NCBI RefSeq assembly: GCF_001028625.1
Contig: NZ_CP011805.1
Span: forward strand, 2,093,001 to 2,157,000
Direction: 5' to 3'
Length of the DNA: 64,000 bases
From: Pelagerythrobacter marensis
Lineage (GTDB): Bacteria; Pseudomonadota; Alphaproteobacteria; Sphingomonadales; Sphingomonadaceae
Under the pieces are notes generated by a model. It saw only the letters and a program-made list of their open reading frames with translations. It made no database searches and was not told the DNA's origin. The translations under genes were made by a program, and so were the position numbers. Of the stretch, positions 50,956 through 60,539 are shown in pieces; position 1 is the stretch's first letter, and each line of letters starts with the position of its first letter.

Positions 50956-52206
50956 TCATCGATCGAGCGCTGCTTCGATGCGGTCCTCGGGCGTCTCGTA
51001 TCCGCGAATGTTCCTGTGCTCGGCACCGTCGCGCAGGGAAAATGAGACCAGCCCTCTGGCGCCCATTTTTGTTGCCTTATCAAACCGTTTTCGCGGGCTG
51101 CCTGTCGAAATCATCTCTGCGCTCAACCCCGCGAGCCGCAGCTTCTGAAGCGCCGCAATGCACTCTGGCAGAAGCTGATCGTCTTCCACGACTACGATGA
51201 CATCGGGTCTTGATGCCGGACGTTCCCCCACCAGCATTGCCAGCCGCTCGATCCCCGCGGCCCAGCCGACCGCGGGCGTGGCCGCGCCGCCGAGCGATTC
51301 CATCAGGCCGTCGTAGCGCCCGCCGCCCAGCACCGTGCTCTGGCTGCCCAGCGCGGCGGCGGCGGCGGAGCCTTCGTCAGGGACGAATTCGAACGCGGTG
51401 TGGCGGTAATAGTCCAGCCCGCGCACGAGGCTTTCGGCGCGGCGCCATTTCACGCCCGAGGCGTCGAGCCCGTCGGTAACCTTGCCGAAGAAGGCCTGCG
51501 CCTCGTCCGACAGGAAGCTGTCGATCTTCGGCGCATCGGCCACGAACCGGCGATCGCGCGGGTCCTTGCTGTCGAGGATGCGCAGTGGGTTTTTCTCCAG
51601 CCGTTCCTGCGAATCCTCCGACAGTTCACCCTTCACGGCACGGAAATGGTCCACCAGCGCGGCGCGCCAGGCCTCCCGGCTGTCGGCATCGCCCAGGGTG
51701 TTGAGCTGCAGCGTGACCCCTTCGATCCCCAGTTCGCGCAGCAGCTGGTCGGCCATGGCCAGCAGTTCCACGTCGGCCTGCGGCTCGGCAGCGCCGATGA
51801 TTTCCGCGTCGATCTGGTGGAACTGGCGGTAACGGCCCTTCTGCGGGCGTTCGTAACGGAACAGCGGCCCGTGCGTCGCGACCTTGAGCGGTGCGTGCTG
51901 CTGCCACCCATTGGTGATCCAGGCGCGCGCGATCCCGGCGGTGAATTCGGGCCTGAGAGTCAGCGATTCCCCGCCGCGATCCTCGAACGAATACATTTCC
52001 TTCGACACGATATCGGTCGTCTCGCCGATCGAGCGGGCGAAAACCTCGGTCTTCTCGAACACCGGCATTTCCGCCCGGCGGAAGCGGTAGAGCTTGCGCA
52101 CCCGTTCGAAGGTTTCGACGACGTGCGCGAAGCCTTCCGCATCGGGGCCGAAAATGTCCTGCGTTCCGCGGATCGCCTGGGGTGTCTTGCCGGATGTCTT
52201 CGCCAT
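50956..52206 (-). CDS. hisS: Histidyl-tRNA synthetase
   Basis: 416 residues, class II synthetase. Visible: motif 1 region near the start ([13 protein letters not shown]), the motif 2 block [13 protein letters not shown] with [19 protein letters not shown], the histidine-specific segment [15 protein letters not shown], motif 3 [14 protein letters not shown] and [13 protein letters not shown], and a C-terminal anticodon-binding domain. Length normal. Confidence 0.97.
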   Translation of the reverse strand: MAKTSGKTPQAIRGTQDIFGPDAEGFAHVVETFERVRKLYRFRRAEMPVFEKTEVFARSIGETTDIVSKEMYSFEDRGGESLTLRPEFTAGIARAWITNGWQQHAPLKVATHGPLFRYERPQKGRYRQFHQIDAEIIGAAEPQADVELLAMADQLLRELGIEGVTLQLNTLGDADSREAWRAALVDHFRAVKGELSEDSQERLEKNPLRILDSKDPRDRRFVADAPKIDSFLSDEAQAFFGKVTDGLDASGVKWRRAESLVRGLDYYRHTAFEFVPDEGSAAAAALGSQSTVLGGGRYDGLMESLGGAATPAVGWAAGIERLAMLVGERPASRPDVIVVVEDDQLLPECIAALQKLRLAGLSAEMISTGSPRKRFDKATKMGARGLVSFSLRDGAEHRNIRGYETPEDRIEAALDR

Positions 52207-52311
52207 GGCGAGCGCTTAGGCGAGAGCGTGGCTTGCCGCAATATCGCCGGCCCGCTAGAGGCCCCGCGCGAAGTCCTTTGGGAGAGGGGCCGACCGCAAC
52301 AGAGAGACAAT

Positions 52312-52839
52312 ATGCGCATCGACAAGGTTCCCGTCGGCGACAACCCGCCGCACAGCCTCAACGTCATTATCGAGGTTCCTACCGGCGGTGAGCCGGTGAA
52401 GTACGAATTCGACAAGGAATCGGGCGCCCTGTTCGTCGACCGTATCCTGCACACACCGATGCGCTATCCGGCGAACTACGGCTTCGTTCCGCATACGCTC
52501 AGCCCCGATGGCGACCCGCTGGATGCACTGGTTATCTCGCGCAGCCCGTTCATCGCCGGCTGCGTCGTGCGCGCGCGCCCGATCGGCGTGCTGAACCTGG
52601 AAGACGAGCACGGCGGCGACGAGAAGCTCGTCTGCGTCCCGATCGACACCACGTTCCCGTACTATTCGGACGTCGCCGAAACCAAGGACCTGCCTTCGAT
52701 CATCTTCCAGCAGATCGAACACTTCTTCACCCACTACAAGGATCTGGAGAAGGAAAAGTGGGTCCGCATCGGCCAATGGGGCGACGCAGCGGAAGCCAAG
52801 CGAATCGTGCTCGAATCGATTGAGCGGGCCAAGGGCTGA
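52312..52839 (+). CDS. ppa: Inorganic pyrophosphatase
   Basis: 175 residues, soluble family I enzyme. Hydrolyses pyrophosphate to drive biosynthesis. The active-site signature reads DGDPLDALV with surrounding NYGFVPHTLSPDG, and KYEFDKESGALFVDR and KDLEKEKWVRIGQWG are conserved. The ATG at 52312 gives the normal MRIDKVPVG N-terminus; a long upstream frame belongs to antisense of hisS. Divergent from hisS with about 105 bp. Confidence 0.97.
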   Translation: MRIDKVPVGDNPPHSLNVIIEVPTGGEPVKYEFDKESGALFVDRILHTPMRYPANYGFVPHTLSPDGDPLDALVISRSPFIAGCVVRARPIGVLNLEDEHGGDEKLVCVPIDTTFPYYSDVAETKDLPSIIFQQIEHFFTHYKDLEKEKWVRIGQWGDAAEAKRIVLESIERAKG

Positions 52840-52879
52840 GCGCACACGCCGGGGTCGGCAGGCGCCGGCCCCGCCGCCG

Positions 52880-54301
52880 CTATTCCACCGGCCTGCCGGG
52901 ATCGAGCAAGTCGCGGCTTTCGCCCTGAGCGCGCTCGGCATCGACCATCCGCTCTATTTCCGCATCGGGCGCAACGTCCTCTGCATCCGAAGCCGGGGCG
53001 GCGGGGCGAGGCATCGCCTTGACGCTGTCGCGCTCTCCATCGCTTTCGGCTGATGCGCCTGGCGAGGGTGCGGCCACGTTCTCGAACGGTAGCGGCATGG
53101 TGCGCTGATCGAACCGCAGGCGATAGATCGGCTCCGGCAGCGCGAAGCCGCCTTCCTCCAGCGCACGCTTGACCGCCGCGATCGCCCGGCTGCGCGCCTT
53201 GAGCCAATCGCTTTCGCGCTGGTCGATCCAGCCGAAGAACCGCAGGACGATGTTCGAATCACCAACTTCCATCACCGCCGCGTCGGGCGGCGGATCGGCC
53301 AGGACGAAAGGCAGCGCGGCCAGCGTCTCGCGCCCGACCTGCCGGCCTGCATCGGGATCGTCGTCGGCGTCGATCCCGAGGTCAAACTCGAACCGGCGCT
53401 GCGGATTGCGGGTATAGTTCAGGATGACCGCCTTGAAGACGGTGGAGTTGGGGATTCGCAAATGGTTCCCCTCCAGCGTCATCAGCACTGTCGCGCGACT
53501 GGTCAGGCGCATCACGCGCCCTTCCCTGTCGTCGATCAGGACATGGTCGTTGGCCCGGAACGGCTGGCGCAAGCTGAGCATCAGCGAGGCGACATAGTTC
53601 TCGATCGTGTCGCGCATGGCGAAACCCAGCGCGATCCCGATGACCCCGGCACCGCCCAGCACTGCGCCCATCAGCGCCCCCGCGCCCAGCAGATCGAGCG
53701 CGACAACGAGGCCGATCAGGATGGACGCGAAACGAATCGCGCTTGCCACCAGGTCGGCCAGGAACACATTGGGCAGAAGCCGCCGCCACAGCGCGCCGAA
53801 GCCGGCGATCAGGTGACCGACGAAGGCGATCCCGATCGCCAGCGCGAGCGCCACGCCAATCAGGGGCAACATCGCGACAAGCGCGGCAAAGCCGGAAGAA
53901 AGGCTGCCGAGCGCGCCCAGATTTCGGTCGAGCGACAGATCGCGAACAATGGCGCTCTCAACCGTGGCCACGCCCGAAACCCGGCTCGCGATGCGTTCGG
54001 CGCGTTCGCCATCGTCGGTTGCGGGGACCGTCCCCGAAAGCGTCACCACCCCCTCGCGCACCGATACTTCGATGTCGGAAAACGCCTCGATCTCACCGAA
54101 GATCGCGCGGATTCGCTCGGCAATCCGCGCGTCGGCACCGGCATCCTGCTGATCGGCAATGGCCGCTTCCGCCACTGGGACGGGCGGGGTCGCACTGCCA
54201 TCCGGGATCACCGGGGCGGCCAGGATAGGCGCGGAAAGCACCAGCAGGAGCGCGGCAATCAGGCCGCATAGTGCCGGGTGCGGGCCGCGCCGGGCGATCA
54301 T
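52880..54301 (-). CDS. BON-domain fused MscS-type channel
   Basis: 473 residues. Signal peptide (to ~28), a BON domain (~58-115; EIEAFSDIEVSVREGVVTLS), four hydrophobic segments, the MscS pore helix (ALMGAVLGGAGVIGIALGFA, ~220), the beta domain (LIDDREGRVMRLTSRATVL), and a C-terminal acidic low-complexity tail. BON domains bind phospholipid membranes or envelope components, so this looks like a periplasm-anchored osmotic valve. Its start overlaps the pmbA stop (ATGA). Separate from the MscS gene at 37.9 kb. Confidence 0.9.
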   Translation of the reverse strand: MIARRGPHPALCGLIAALLLVLSAPILAAPVIPDGSATPPVPVAEAAIADQQDAGADARIAERIRAIFGEIEAFSDIEVSVREGVVTLSGTVPATDDGERAERIASRVSGVATVESAIVRDLSLDRNLGALGSLSSGFAALVAMLPLIGVALALAIGIAFVGHLIAGFGALWRRLLPNVFLADLVASAIRFASILIGLVVALDLLGAGALMGAVLGGAGVIGIALGFAMRDTIENYVASLMLSLRQPFRANDHVLIDDREGRVMRLTSRATVLMTLEGNHLRIPNSTVFKAVILNYTRNPQRRFEFDLGIDADDDPDAGRQVGRETLAALPFVLADPPPDAAVMEVGDSNIVLRFFGWIDQRESDWLKARSRAIAAVKRALEEGGFALPEPIYRLRFDQRTMPLPFENVAAPSPGASAESDGERDSVKAMPRPAAPASDAEDVAPDAEIERMVDAERAQGESRDLLDPGRPVE

Positions 54302-55641
54302 GTGCCCGCCACCGTCATCCCTTCTATGCGCAGGCTGGGAACGTTGACCGACCGGTGCATCTGGAGGTCATCCGCTGCGCGCATTTCAGCGAACATCGCC
54401 AGCAGATTGCCGGCCACGGTAAATTCGGCAATGGGGCCGGCAATCTGGCCGTTGACGATACGAAAGCCGCTGGCACCGCGACTATAGTCGCCGGTAACGG
54501 CATTGACGCCCTGCCCGGCCAGTTCGGTCACCAGTACGCCATCGGCGATATCGCGAATCAGATCGGCCCGGCTGACACTGCCCGCCGGAATGTGAAGATT
54601 GCTCGCCGAAACCCCCGGCGCACCGGCCCCGCGAGAGGCATGGCCCGTCGGTGCGAGCCCCAGCTTGTTCGCGCTCGCGACATTGAGCAGCCAGCCGCCC
54701 AGAACCCCGCGATCGACCAGCTTGCGCGGCGCGCAGCCAAGCCCCTCGCCATCGAACGGGCGCGAACGCAGCCCTCGCGGGCGGTGCGGGTCTTCGATCA
54801 GGTCGATAGTCTCGGGCAAAATCGCCGTGCCTTCGCGTTCGAGCAGGAAGCTCGACCGGCTGGCAATGGCCGGCCCTGCCATCGCGCCGACCAGATGCCC
54901 GACCAGCGATGAACCGACGCGCGGATCGAAAACAACCGGCATTCGGCCACCGCGCGGAATTTGCGGGTTGAGGCGTGCCACTGTGCGTTCCCCGGCGAGG
55001 CGGCCGATGTCTTCGGGTGCGGGCAGATCTTCCAGATGGCGTGCGCTGCGCTGGGCATAGTCGCGCTGCATATCCGCTCCGCTGCCCCCGATAGTCGACG
55101 CGCCGATCGCATGATAAGTGGCGCCATACGCCCGCGCGAAGCCGTGGCTCGTCACCAACGCGAAGAGCGACCGGCCGAACGATGCAGACGCCCCTTCGCT
55201 ATTGGTCACGCCCGTCACCGCACGGGCCGCATCTTCGGCAGCTTCTGCGCGACGGCGCAGCATAGCGGGGTCGGGACAGGCGGCATCTTCCAGATCCAGC
55301 GGCGGCGAAGTACCGCGATCGAGGCGCTCCGCCGGGGCCAGTCCGGCATAGGGGTCTTCGGGTGCGGCGCGAGCCATGGCGACGGCGCGTTCGGCCAGAT
55401 CCTCCAGCGCGGCCGGGGCGTAGTCGCTCGTCTCGATCGAAGCCGAACGCCTGCCGACAAAGACGCGCAAGGCGATGCCTTCGCCTTCCGAGCGTTCGAC
55501 ATCCTCCAGCTTGCCCAGGCGCACGCCGACGCTCTCGGACGACTGGGCCCGCGCTGCCGCATCGGCCGCATCGGCGCCATGGCGGCGGGCCAGATCGATC
55601 AGGCGTGCGCAGCGATCGAGTGCCGTCGCCGCGTCGATCAT
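54298..55641 (-). CDS. pmbA: PmbA/TldE-family protease subunit
   Basis: 447 residues. TldD-TldE is a metalloprotease that clears unfolded peptides and matures some peptide antibiotics; TldE lacks the zinc motif of TldD. No HExxxH is visible, so it is the TldE-like partner. SFLLEREGTAILPETIDLIEDP, the GVLGGWLLNVASANKLG region and GASGFRIVNGQIAGPIAEFT are characteristic. tldD is not in the window. Confidence 0.93.
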   Translation of the reverse strand: MIDAATALDRCARLIDLARRHGADAADAAARAQSSESVGVRLGKLEDVERSEGEGIALRVFVGRRSASIETSDYAPAALEDLAERAVAMARAAPEDPYAGLAPAERLDRGTSPPLDLEDAACPDPAMLRRRAEAAEDAARAVTGVTNSEGASASFGRSLFALVTSHGFARAYGATYHAIGASTIGGSGADMQRDYAQRSARHLEDLPAPEDIGRLAGERTVARLNPQIPRGGRMPVVFDPRVGSSLVGHLVGAMAGPAIASRSSFLLEREGTAILPETIDLIEDPHRPRGLRSRPFDGEGLGCAPRKLVDRGVLGGWLLNVASANKLGLAPTGHASRGAGAPGVSASNLHIPAGSVSRADLIRDIADGVLVTELAGQGVNAVTGDYSRGASGFRIVNGQIAGPIAEFTVAGNLLAMFAEMRAADDLQMHRSVNVPSLRIEGMTVAGT

Positions 55642-55708
55642 CGGGAAACTCGCAGAAATATCATGTGCCGCCTGCTAGGAGCGCGCGCGGCCGGCTGCAA
55701 GGCAGCGC

Positions 55709-56098
55709 TCAGATCGCAGCGATGCCCTTGAAAATGCCGGTAAGCAGAAACGGCAGGCCAATCGCCAGCACCCAGAGCATGATCTGGTCGCGGCGGAACG
55801 CGCCCCTCAGCGCAGGATCGCCTGCTTCATCGTCCGACAGGTCGCGCCAGCGCTTCTCGAACCAGCGACAGGCCGGGATGATACCCGCGACCAGAACGAC
55901 AAGGGCGAGATAGGGAAGGATCGACGCGCCGACTTCCTTGATCGCATGAACCGTCACGAAAATCTGCAAGGCAGTATAGGCCAGCAGGGCGTATGCGACA
56001 TTGTCGCTCATTGCCTTGCGCCAGTCGCGAGCGCGGCCCCCCGCCGCTATGGGCCCGCGGGCCTTGCTGTCGACTGTGCTTCGAAGCGCCTCGGTCAT
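55709..56098 (-). CDS. Hypothetical three-span membrane protein
   Basis: 129 residues from an ATG at 56098 (MTEALRSTVDSKARG), with a GGAGAAGG ribosome site. Three hydrophobic segments: NVAYALLAYTALQIFVTVHA, ILPYLALVVLVAGIIPACRWF and IMLWVLAIGLPFLLTGIFKG. I do not recognise a family. It faces pmbA downstream on the same strand and lptB on the other; its upstream longer frame lacks coding character. Confidence 0.65.
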   Translation of the reverse strand: MTEALRSTVDSKARGPIAAGGRARDWRKAMSDNVAYALLAYTALQIFVTVHAIKEVGASILPYLALVVLVAGIIPACRWFEKRWRDLSDDEAGDPALRGAFRRDQIMLWVLAIGLPFLLTGIFKGIAAI

Positions 56099-56285
56099 AG
56101 CGCCTTCTCCTCCGTATTCCCCATCCGAATCGGAGTATTTCAGACGCGAGACATGAAGACAAGCGCGATAACCATGTCGTGCCCCTGCACGTGCCGCGGT
56201 GCCCATGCACGAATCCTGCCAGATTGCCGACCAATTGCCGGATCGGGGGTTTCCTGCCGCCGCAGCGATGCTACATGATCGCGTA

Positions 56286-57071
56286 ATGGAAACCGCCGAG
56301 CCCGCCGCCGACAACGCCCAGAGCGTCGCCGCCACCGCCCCGATGCCCCATGGCGGGCTGGAAGTCGTCTCGATTGCCAAGAGCTACGACAAGCGCAGCG
56401 TGCTGACCGACATCTCGCTCACCGTCGACAAGGGCGAAGTGCTCGGCCTGCTGGGCCCCAACGGCGCCGGCAAGACGACCTGCTTCTATTCGATCATGGG
56501 CCTGGTGAAACCCGATGCCGGCCGCATTCTGATGGATGGCGAAGATGTCACCAATCTGCCGATGTATCGCCGCGCGATCCTGGGCCTCGGCTATCTGCCG
56601 CAGGAAACCAGCATCTTCCGCGGGATGACGGTGGAACAGAATATCAACTGCGTGCTCGAAATGGTCGAACCCGATGCGCAGACCCGCGCCGGCGAGCTGG
56701 AGCGGCTGCTCGACGAATTCGGCCTGACCCAGCTGCGCGACAGCGCCGCGATGGCGCTTTCGGGCGGTGAACGGCGCCGCTGCGAAATCGCCCGCGCGCT
56801 CGCCGCGAAGCCTTCGATCATGCTGCTGGACGAACCCTTCGCCGGCATCGACCCGCTTTCCATCAGCGACATCCGCGATCTCGTGATCGATCTGAAGGAG
56901 CGCGGGATCGGCGTTCTGATCACCGATCACAACGTCCGCGAAACGCTCGATATCGTCGATCGCGCCTGCATCATCTACGGCGGACAGGTCCTGTTCGCCG
57001 GGACCCCGCAGGATCTGGTCGCGGATGAAAACGTCCGGCGGCTCTATCTGGGCGAAGGGTTCACGCTGTGA
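56286..57071 (+). CDS. lptB: LPS export ABC transporter ATPase LptB
   Basis: 261 residues. Powers LPS extraction from the inner membrane with LptFG. Walker A GPNGAGKTT (~60), signature MALSGGERRRCEIARAL, Walker B IMLLDEPFAGIDP, and the switch region TDHNVRETLDIVD are intact. The ATG at 56286 is used; a frame upstream to 56199 adds non-homologous sequence. Followed by rpoN, the usual order, but lptA/lptC are not directly upstream in this window. Confidence 0.95.
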   Translation: METAEPAADNAQSVAATAPMPHGGLEVVSIAKSYDKRSVLTDISLTVDKGEVLGLLGPNGAGKTTCFYSIMGLVKPDAGRILMDGEDVTNLPMYRRAILGLGYLPQETSIFRGMTVEQNINCVLEMVEPDAQTRAGELERLLDEFGLTQLRDSAAMALSGGERRRCEIARALAAKPSIMLLDEPFAGIDPLSISDIRDLVIDLKERGIGVLITDHNVRETLDIVDRACIIYGGQVLFAGTPQDLVADENVRRLYLGEGFTL

Positions 57072-57138
57072 CATCCGGGGTCGCGCCGGTCATCCCCCCT
57101 GTGGCACCGGCCCAGCACGAACAGGTTTAGGGCCGGGT

Positions 57139-58587
57139 ATGGCGCTGGCGCCTCGTCTCGATCTGCGGCAATCGCAATCGCTGGTGATGACGCCCCAGCT
57201 CCAGCAGGCGATCAGGCTGCTGGCGCTGTCGAATCTCGAAATCGAAACCTTCATCGGCGATGCTCTGGAAGCGAACCCGTTGCTCGAAGCGGGCGAAGTG
57301 CAGCGCGAAGACGGCGAGGTCGCCGACCTTTCCGCGCCGGAGCCGACCGCGGATGCGGCGGCGGGCGACGAAAGCGCGCTCGATATCGATCCCGGTGCGC
57401 TCGACCGTGACCGCGATACCGGCGACGGTGAATGGGGCGCGGCACAAGGCGGCGCGATTGCCGGCGATCTTCCGGGAATCGACGAACGCGGGGCGGAAGG
57501 GCCCACGCTGGCCGAACATCTCGACGGGCAAGTGGGCGCCGCGGCGGGCGATGAGCGCGAGGCGTTTGTCGCGCGGCACCTGATCGGATTGCTTGACGAA
57601 GCCGGCTATCTCACCGCCGACCTGGGCGATATCGCTGCGGAACTGGGTATTCCAGTGGCCGAGGCGGAGCGCGCCCTGGCGGTCGTGCAATCGCTCGATC
57701 CCACAGGGATCGGCGCGCGCAGCCTGAGCGAGTGCCTGGCACTGCAGGCGCGGGAGGCCGACCGCTACGATCCCTGCATGGCCCGCCTGATCGACAATCT
57801 CGACCTCGTGGCGCGCGGCGAATTCGCCCGGCTGAAACGCATGTGCGAGGTCGACGACGAAGACTTCGCCGAGATGCTGGGCGAACTTCGCAGTTACGAT
57901 CCGAAGCCGGGCTGCCAGTTCGGCGGCGCTGGCGAAAGCGCGGTCGTGCCGGACGTTCTGATAGCGGCGGGCCGCGATGGCGGGTGGGACATTGCCCTGA
58001 ACGAGGAAACTTTGCCGCGCCTGGTGGTCAACCGCGATTACTATCTGGAATTGCGTCGCGGCTGCGCCGGCAAGGAAGCGCAATCGTGGCTGGGCGAGAA
58101 ACTGGCCGACGCGAACTGGCTGATCCGCGCGCTCGACCAGCGGCAGAAGACGATCTTGAAGACCGCTGCCGAAATCGTGAAGAAGCAGGAAGGTTTCTTC
58201 CGGCGCGGAGTGTCGGAGCTGCGACCGCTGACTCTGCGCGAAGTGGCCGAAGCGATCGACATGCACGAAAGCACGGTCAGCCGGGTGACCAGCAACAAGT
58301 ATCTGCATTGCGATCGCGGCACTTTCGAACTGAAGTATTTCTTCACCAGCGGTGTCGGCAGCGCGGACGGCGAAGGCGCCAGTTCGCAGGCAGTCAAGGC
58401 ACGGATCAAGGCGCTGATCGACGCCGAAGATGCCAGGAAAATCCTGTCCGACGACACACTGGTCGCGAAGCTGAAGGGCGAAGGGTTCGATATCGCGCGC
58501 CGCACGGTCGCCAAGTATCGCGAAGCGATGGGCATCGGCAGTTCGGTTCAGCGCAGGCGGCAGAAACGGCTGGCGGCCGGCGGATAG
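57139..58587 (+). CDS. rpoN: RNA polymerase sigma-54
   Basis: 482 residues. The N-terminal region (ALAPRLDLRQSQSLVMTPQL) contacts activators; the central core-binding part and the RpoN box ARRTVAKYRE near the C-terminus bind -24 promoters. It depends on AAA+ activators, none of which is encoded nearby. The ATG at 57139 is the family start. Adjacent to lptB as in most Proteobacteria, but followed by ctrA instead of the hpf that is often found there. Confidence 0.96.
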   Translation: MALAPRLDLRQSQSLVMTPQLQQAIRLLALSNLEIETFIGDALEANPLLEAGEVQREDGEVADLSAPEPTADAAAGDESALDIDPGALDRDRDTGDGEWGAAQGGAIAGDLPGIDERGAEGPTLAEHLDGQVGAAAGDEREAFVARHLIGLLDEAGYLTADLGDIAAELGIPVAEAERALAVVQSLDPTGIGARSLSECLALQAREADRYDPCMARLIDNLDLVARGEFARLKRMCEVDDEDFAEMLGELRSYDPKPGCQFGGAGESAVVPDVLIAAGRDGGWDIALNEETLPRLVVNRDYYLELRRGCAGKEAQSWLGEKLADANWLIRALDQRQKTILKTAAEIVKKQEGFFRRGVSELRPLTLREVAEAIDMHESTVSRVTSNKYLHCDRGTFELKYFFTSGVGSADGEGASSQAVKARIKALIDAEDARKILSDDTLVAKLKGEGFDIARRTVAKYREAMGIGSSVQRRRQKRLAAGG

Positions 58588-58648
58588 CGCAGGTGCCATG
58601 CGATTCGGACTGCCATTCACGGCGCACGGCTCGCCGTCTTTCATGTGT

Positions 58649-58691
58649 TTAAGGCTTGTTAACCTTTCCCGTTCATATCTTATGTGGTTAA
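58649..58691 (+). promoter_or_regulatory. Possible CtrA autoregulatory sites
   Basis: TTAA at 58649-58652, GTTAACC with TTAA at 58659-58662 (spacing six), and GTTAACG with TTAA at 58688-58691 lie 80-120 bases before ctrA. The CtrA consensus is TTAA-N7-TTAAC; here the spacing is six, so the match is imperfect. Confidence 0.45.
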
Positions 58692-58770
58692 CGTTGGGCT
58701 AGGTTTTGGAGTGGGGCAAAGCGGTCGCATTTTTCCGAGACCGGGCCGAAGGGGCAAAGGGGGGATACCC

Positions 58771-59466
58771 ATGCGCGTGTTGTTGATCGAGGATGAACCG
58801 GCCACCGCGAAGGCCATCGAACTGATGCTCACGACCGAGGGGTTCAACGTCTATTCGACCGATCTGGGCGAAGAAGGCCTCGATCTCGGCAAGCTCTACG
58901 ATTACGACATCATCCTGCTCGATCTGAACCTGCCCGACATGCACGGATACGACGTGCTGAAGAAACTGCGCGTGGCCAAAGTGCAGACGCCGGTTCTGAT
59001 CCTTTCGGGCATTGCCGAAATGGACAGCAAGATCCGCAGCTTCGGCTTCGGTGCCGACGATTACGTGACCAAGCCGTTCCACCGCGACGAGCTGGTGGCC
59101 CGCATCCACGCCGTCGTCCGCCGTTCGAAGGGGCATAGCCAGTCGATCATCCGCACCGGCAAGCTGGCAGTGAACCTCGATGCGAAGACGGTCGAGGTCG
59201 ACGGTGCGCGCGTCCACCTGACGGGCAAGGAATATGCGATGCTGGAACTGCTCAGCCTTCGCAAGGGCACCACGCTGACCAAGGAAATGTTCCTCAACCA
59301 CCTTTACGGCGGGATGGACGAGCCGGAACTGAAGATCATCGACGTCTTCATCTGCAAGCTGCGCAAGAAGCTCAGCCACGCCTGCGGCGGCGAAAATTAT
59401 ATCGAAACCGTATGGGGCCGCGGTTACGTGCTGCGCGATCCCGAAAGCCAGGCCGAAGCGGCCTGA
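58771..59466 (+). CDS. ctrA: Cell-cycle response regulator CtrA
   Basis: 231 residues. OmpR-type: receiver domain ([20 protein letters not shown]; phospho-acceptor Asp51 in [18 protein letters not shown]; Lys in [12 protein letters not shown]) and winged-helix DNA-binding domain ([50 protein letters not shown]). It is an essential or near-essential regulator of cell cycle, motility or, in sphingomonads, flagellar genes. An atypical purine-rich ribosome site (AAAGGGGGG) precedes the ATG. Confidence 0.97.
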   Translation: MRVLLIEDEPATAKAIELMLTTEGFNVYSTDLGEEGLDLGKLYDYDIILLDLNLPDMHGYDVLKKLRVAKVQTPVLILSGIAEMDSKIRSFGFGADDYVTKPFHRDELVARIHAVVRRSKGHSQSIIRTGKLAVNLDAKTVEVDGARVHLTGKEYAMLELLSLRKGTTLTKEMFLNHLYGGMDEPELKIIDVFICKLRKKLSHACGGENYIETVWGRGYVLRDPESQAEAA

Positions 59467-59672
59467 TCGCTCCCAGCAGACAACAGGGCCGGTTGCGCAT
59501 AATCGCGTGACCCGGCCCGCGCCGCCTGCTTGCGGGCGCGCCCTCCCCCGACACATGGACATGCCGACGCATCCCCTTTTCTTTCAGGGGGCGTAGCTTT
59601 TCGGCTGTCGCCAGCCGATCCGATCAGCCGTACCTCCCGACCCGAAATAGCCGGGACAAAGGCGCAGGTGCG

Positions 59673-60437
59673 ATGGATCTGTTCGGAATCGATCTGACCG
59701 CGATACTCCCGTTCATCGCGATCGGTTTCGTCGCCCAGCTTGTCGACGGCGCGCTGGGCATGGCGTTCGGCGTGATTACCAATACCCTGCTCGTGGGTGT
59801 GCTCGGGCTGCCGCCGGCACAGGCTTCGCAGCGCGTTCACCTGGTCGAATGCTTTACCACCGCGACGAGCGGGCTCAGCCATCTGCTCAGCGGCAATATC
59901 GATCGCGCGTTGTTTTTCCGGCTGCTCGTCCCCGGCATGATCGGTGGGGTTACCGGGGCCTATCTGCTGACCTCGATCGACGCTTCGATCGTAAAACCGC
60001 TCGTGCTCGCCTACCTCGCGATCGTCGGGCTCTACCTTCTGGCGCGCGGGCTGCTCTACCCGCCGAAACTGCGCGAGGCGAAACATGTCGCCCCGCTCGG
60101 GCTGATCGGCGGGTTCCTCGATGCCGCAGGCGGCGGCGGATGGGGGCCGGTGGTGACATCGAACCTGCTGATCCAGGGGGCGGAACCGCGCAAGGTGGTG
60201 GGCACGGTGAACTCGGTCGAGTTTTTCCTCACCCTCGCCATCTCGGCCACGTTCATCTTTCAGATCGGGATCGCGGATCTGGCCGGGGCGACGCTCGGCC
60301 TCCTGATCGGGGGTATCGCCGCCGCGCCGCTGGGCGCGATTGCGGCGAAGCGCTTCAGCCCCAAGGTCATGCTGATCCTCGTCGGCGCCGCGCTGACGGT
60401 AACCAGCGCCTATGGCATCTGGACGGCGCTGTCCTGA
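59673..60437 (+). CDS. TauE/SafE-family sulfite exporter-like permease
   Basis: 254 residues, about eight membrane segments in two repeats: FIAIGFVAQLVDGALGMAFG with HLVECFTTATSGLSHL in the first half, and PLGLIGGFLDAAGGGGWGPV with VGTVNSVEFFLTLAISATFI in the second. The family exports organosulfur acids or sulfite. No sulfur gene is close; substrate uncertain. Confidence 0.9.
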   Translation: MDLFGIDLTAILPFIAIGFVAQLVDGALGMAFGVITNTLLVGVLGLPPAQASQRVHLVECFTTATSGLSHLLSGNIDRALFFRLLVPGMIGGVTGAYLLTSIDASIVKPLVLAYLAIVGLYLLARGLLYPPKLREAKHVAPLGLIGGFLDAAGGGGWGPVVTSNLLIQGAEPRKVVGTVNSVEFFLTLAISATFIFQIGIADLAGATLGLLIGGIAAAPLGAIAAKRFSPKVMLILVGAALTVTSAYGIWTALS

Positions 60438-60539
60438 CGCGTGCCGCGCGCCCGGTACGACGGCTCCCGCCCGCTGACACCGCGCACGCACGGTCACCCA
60501 CGCTTGAGGCTGAAACGAAATCCTGTATGCGCCCCACGC

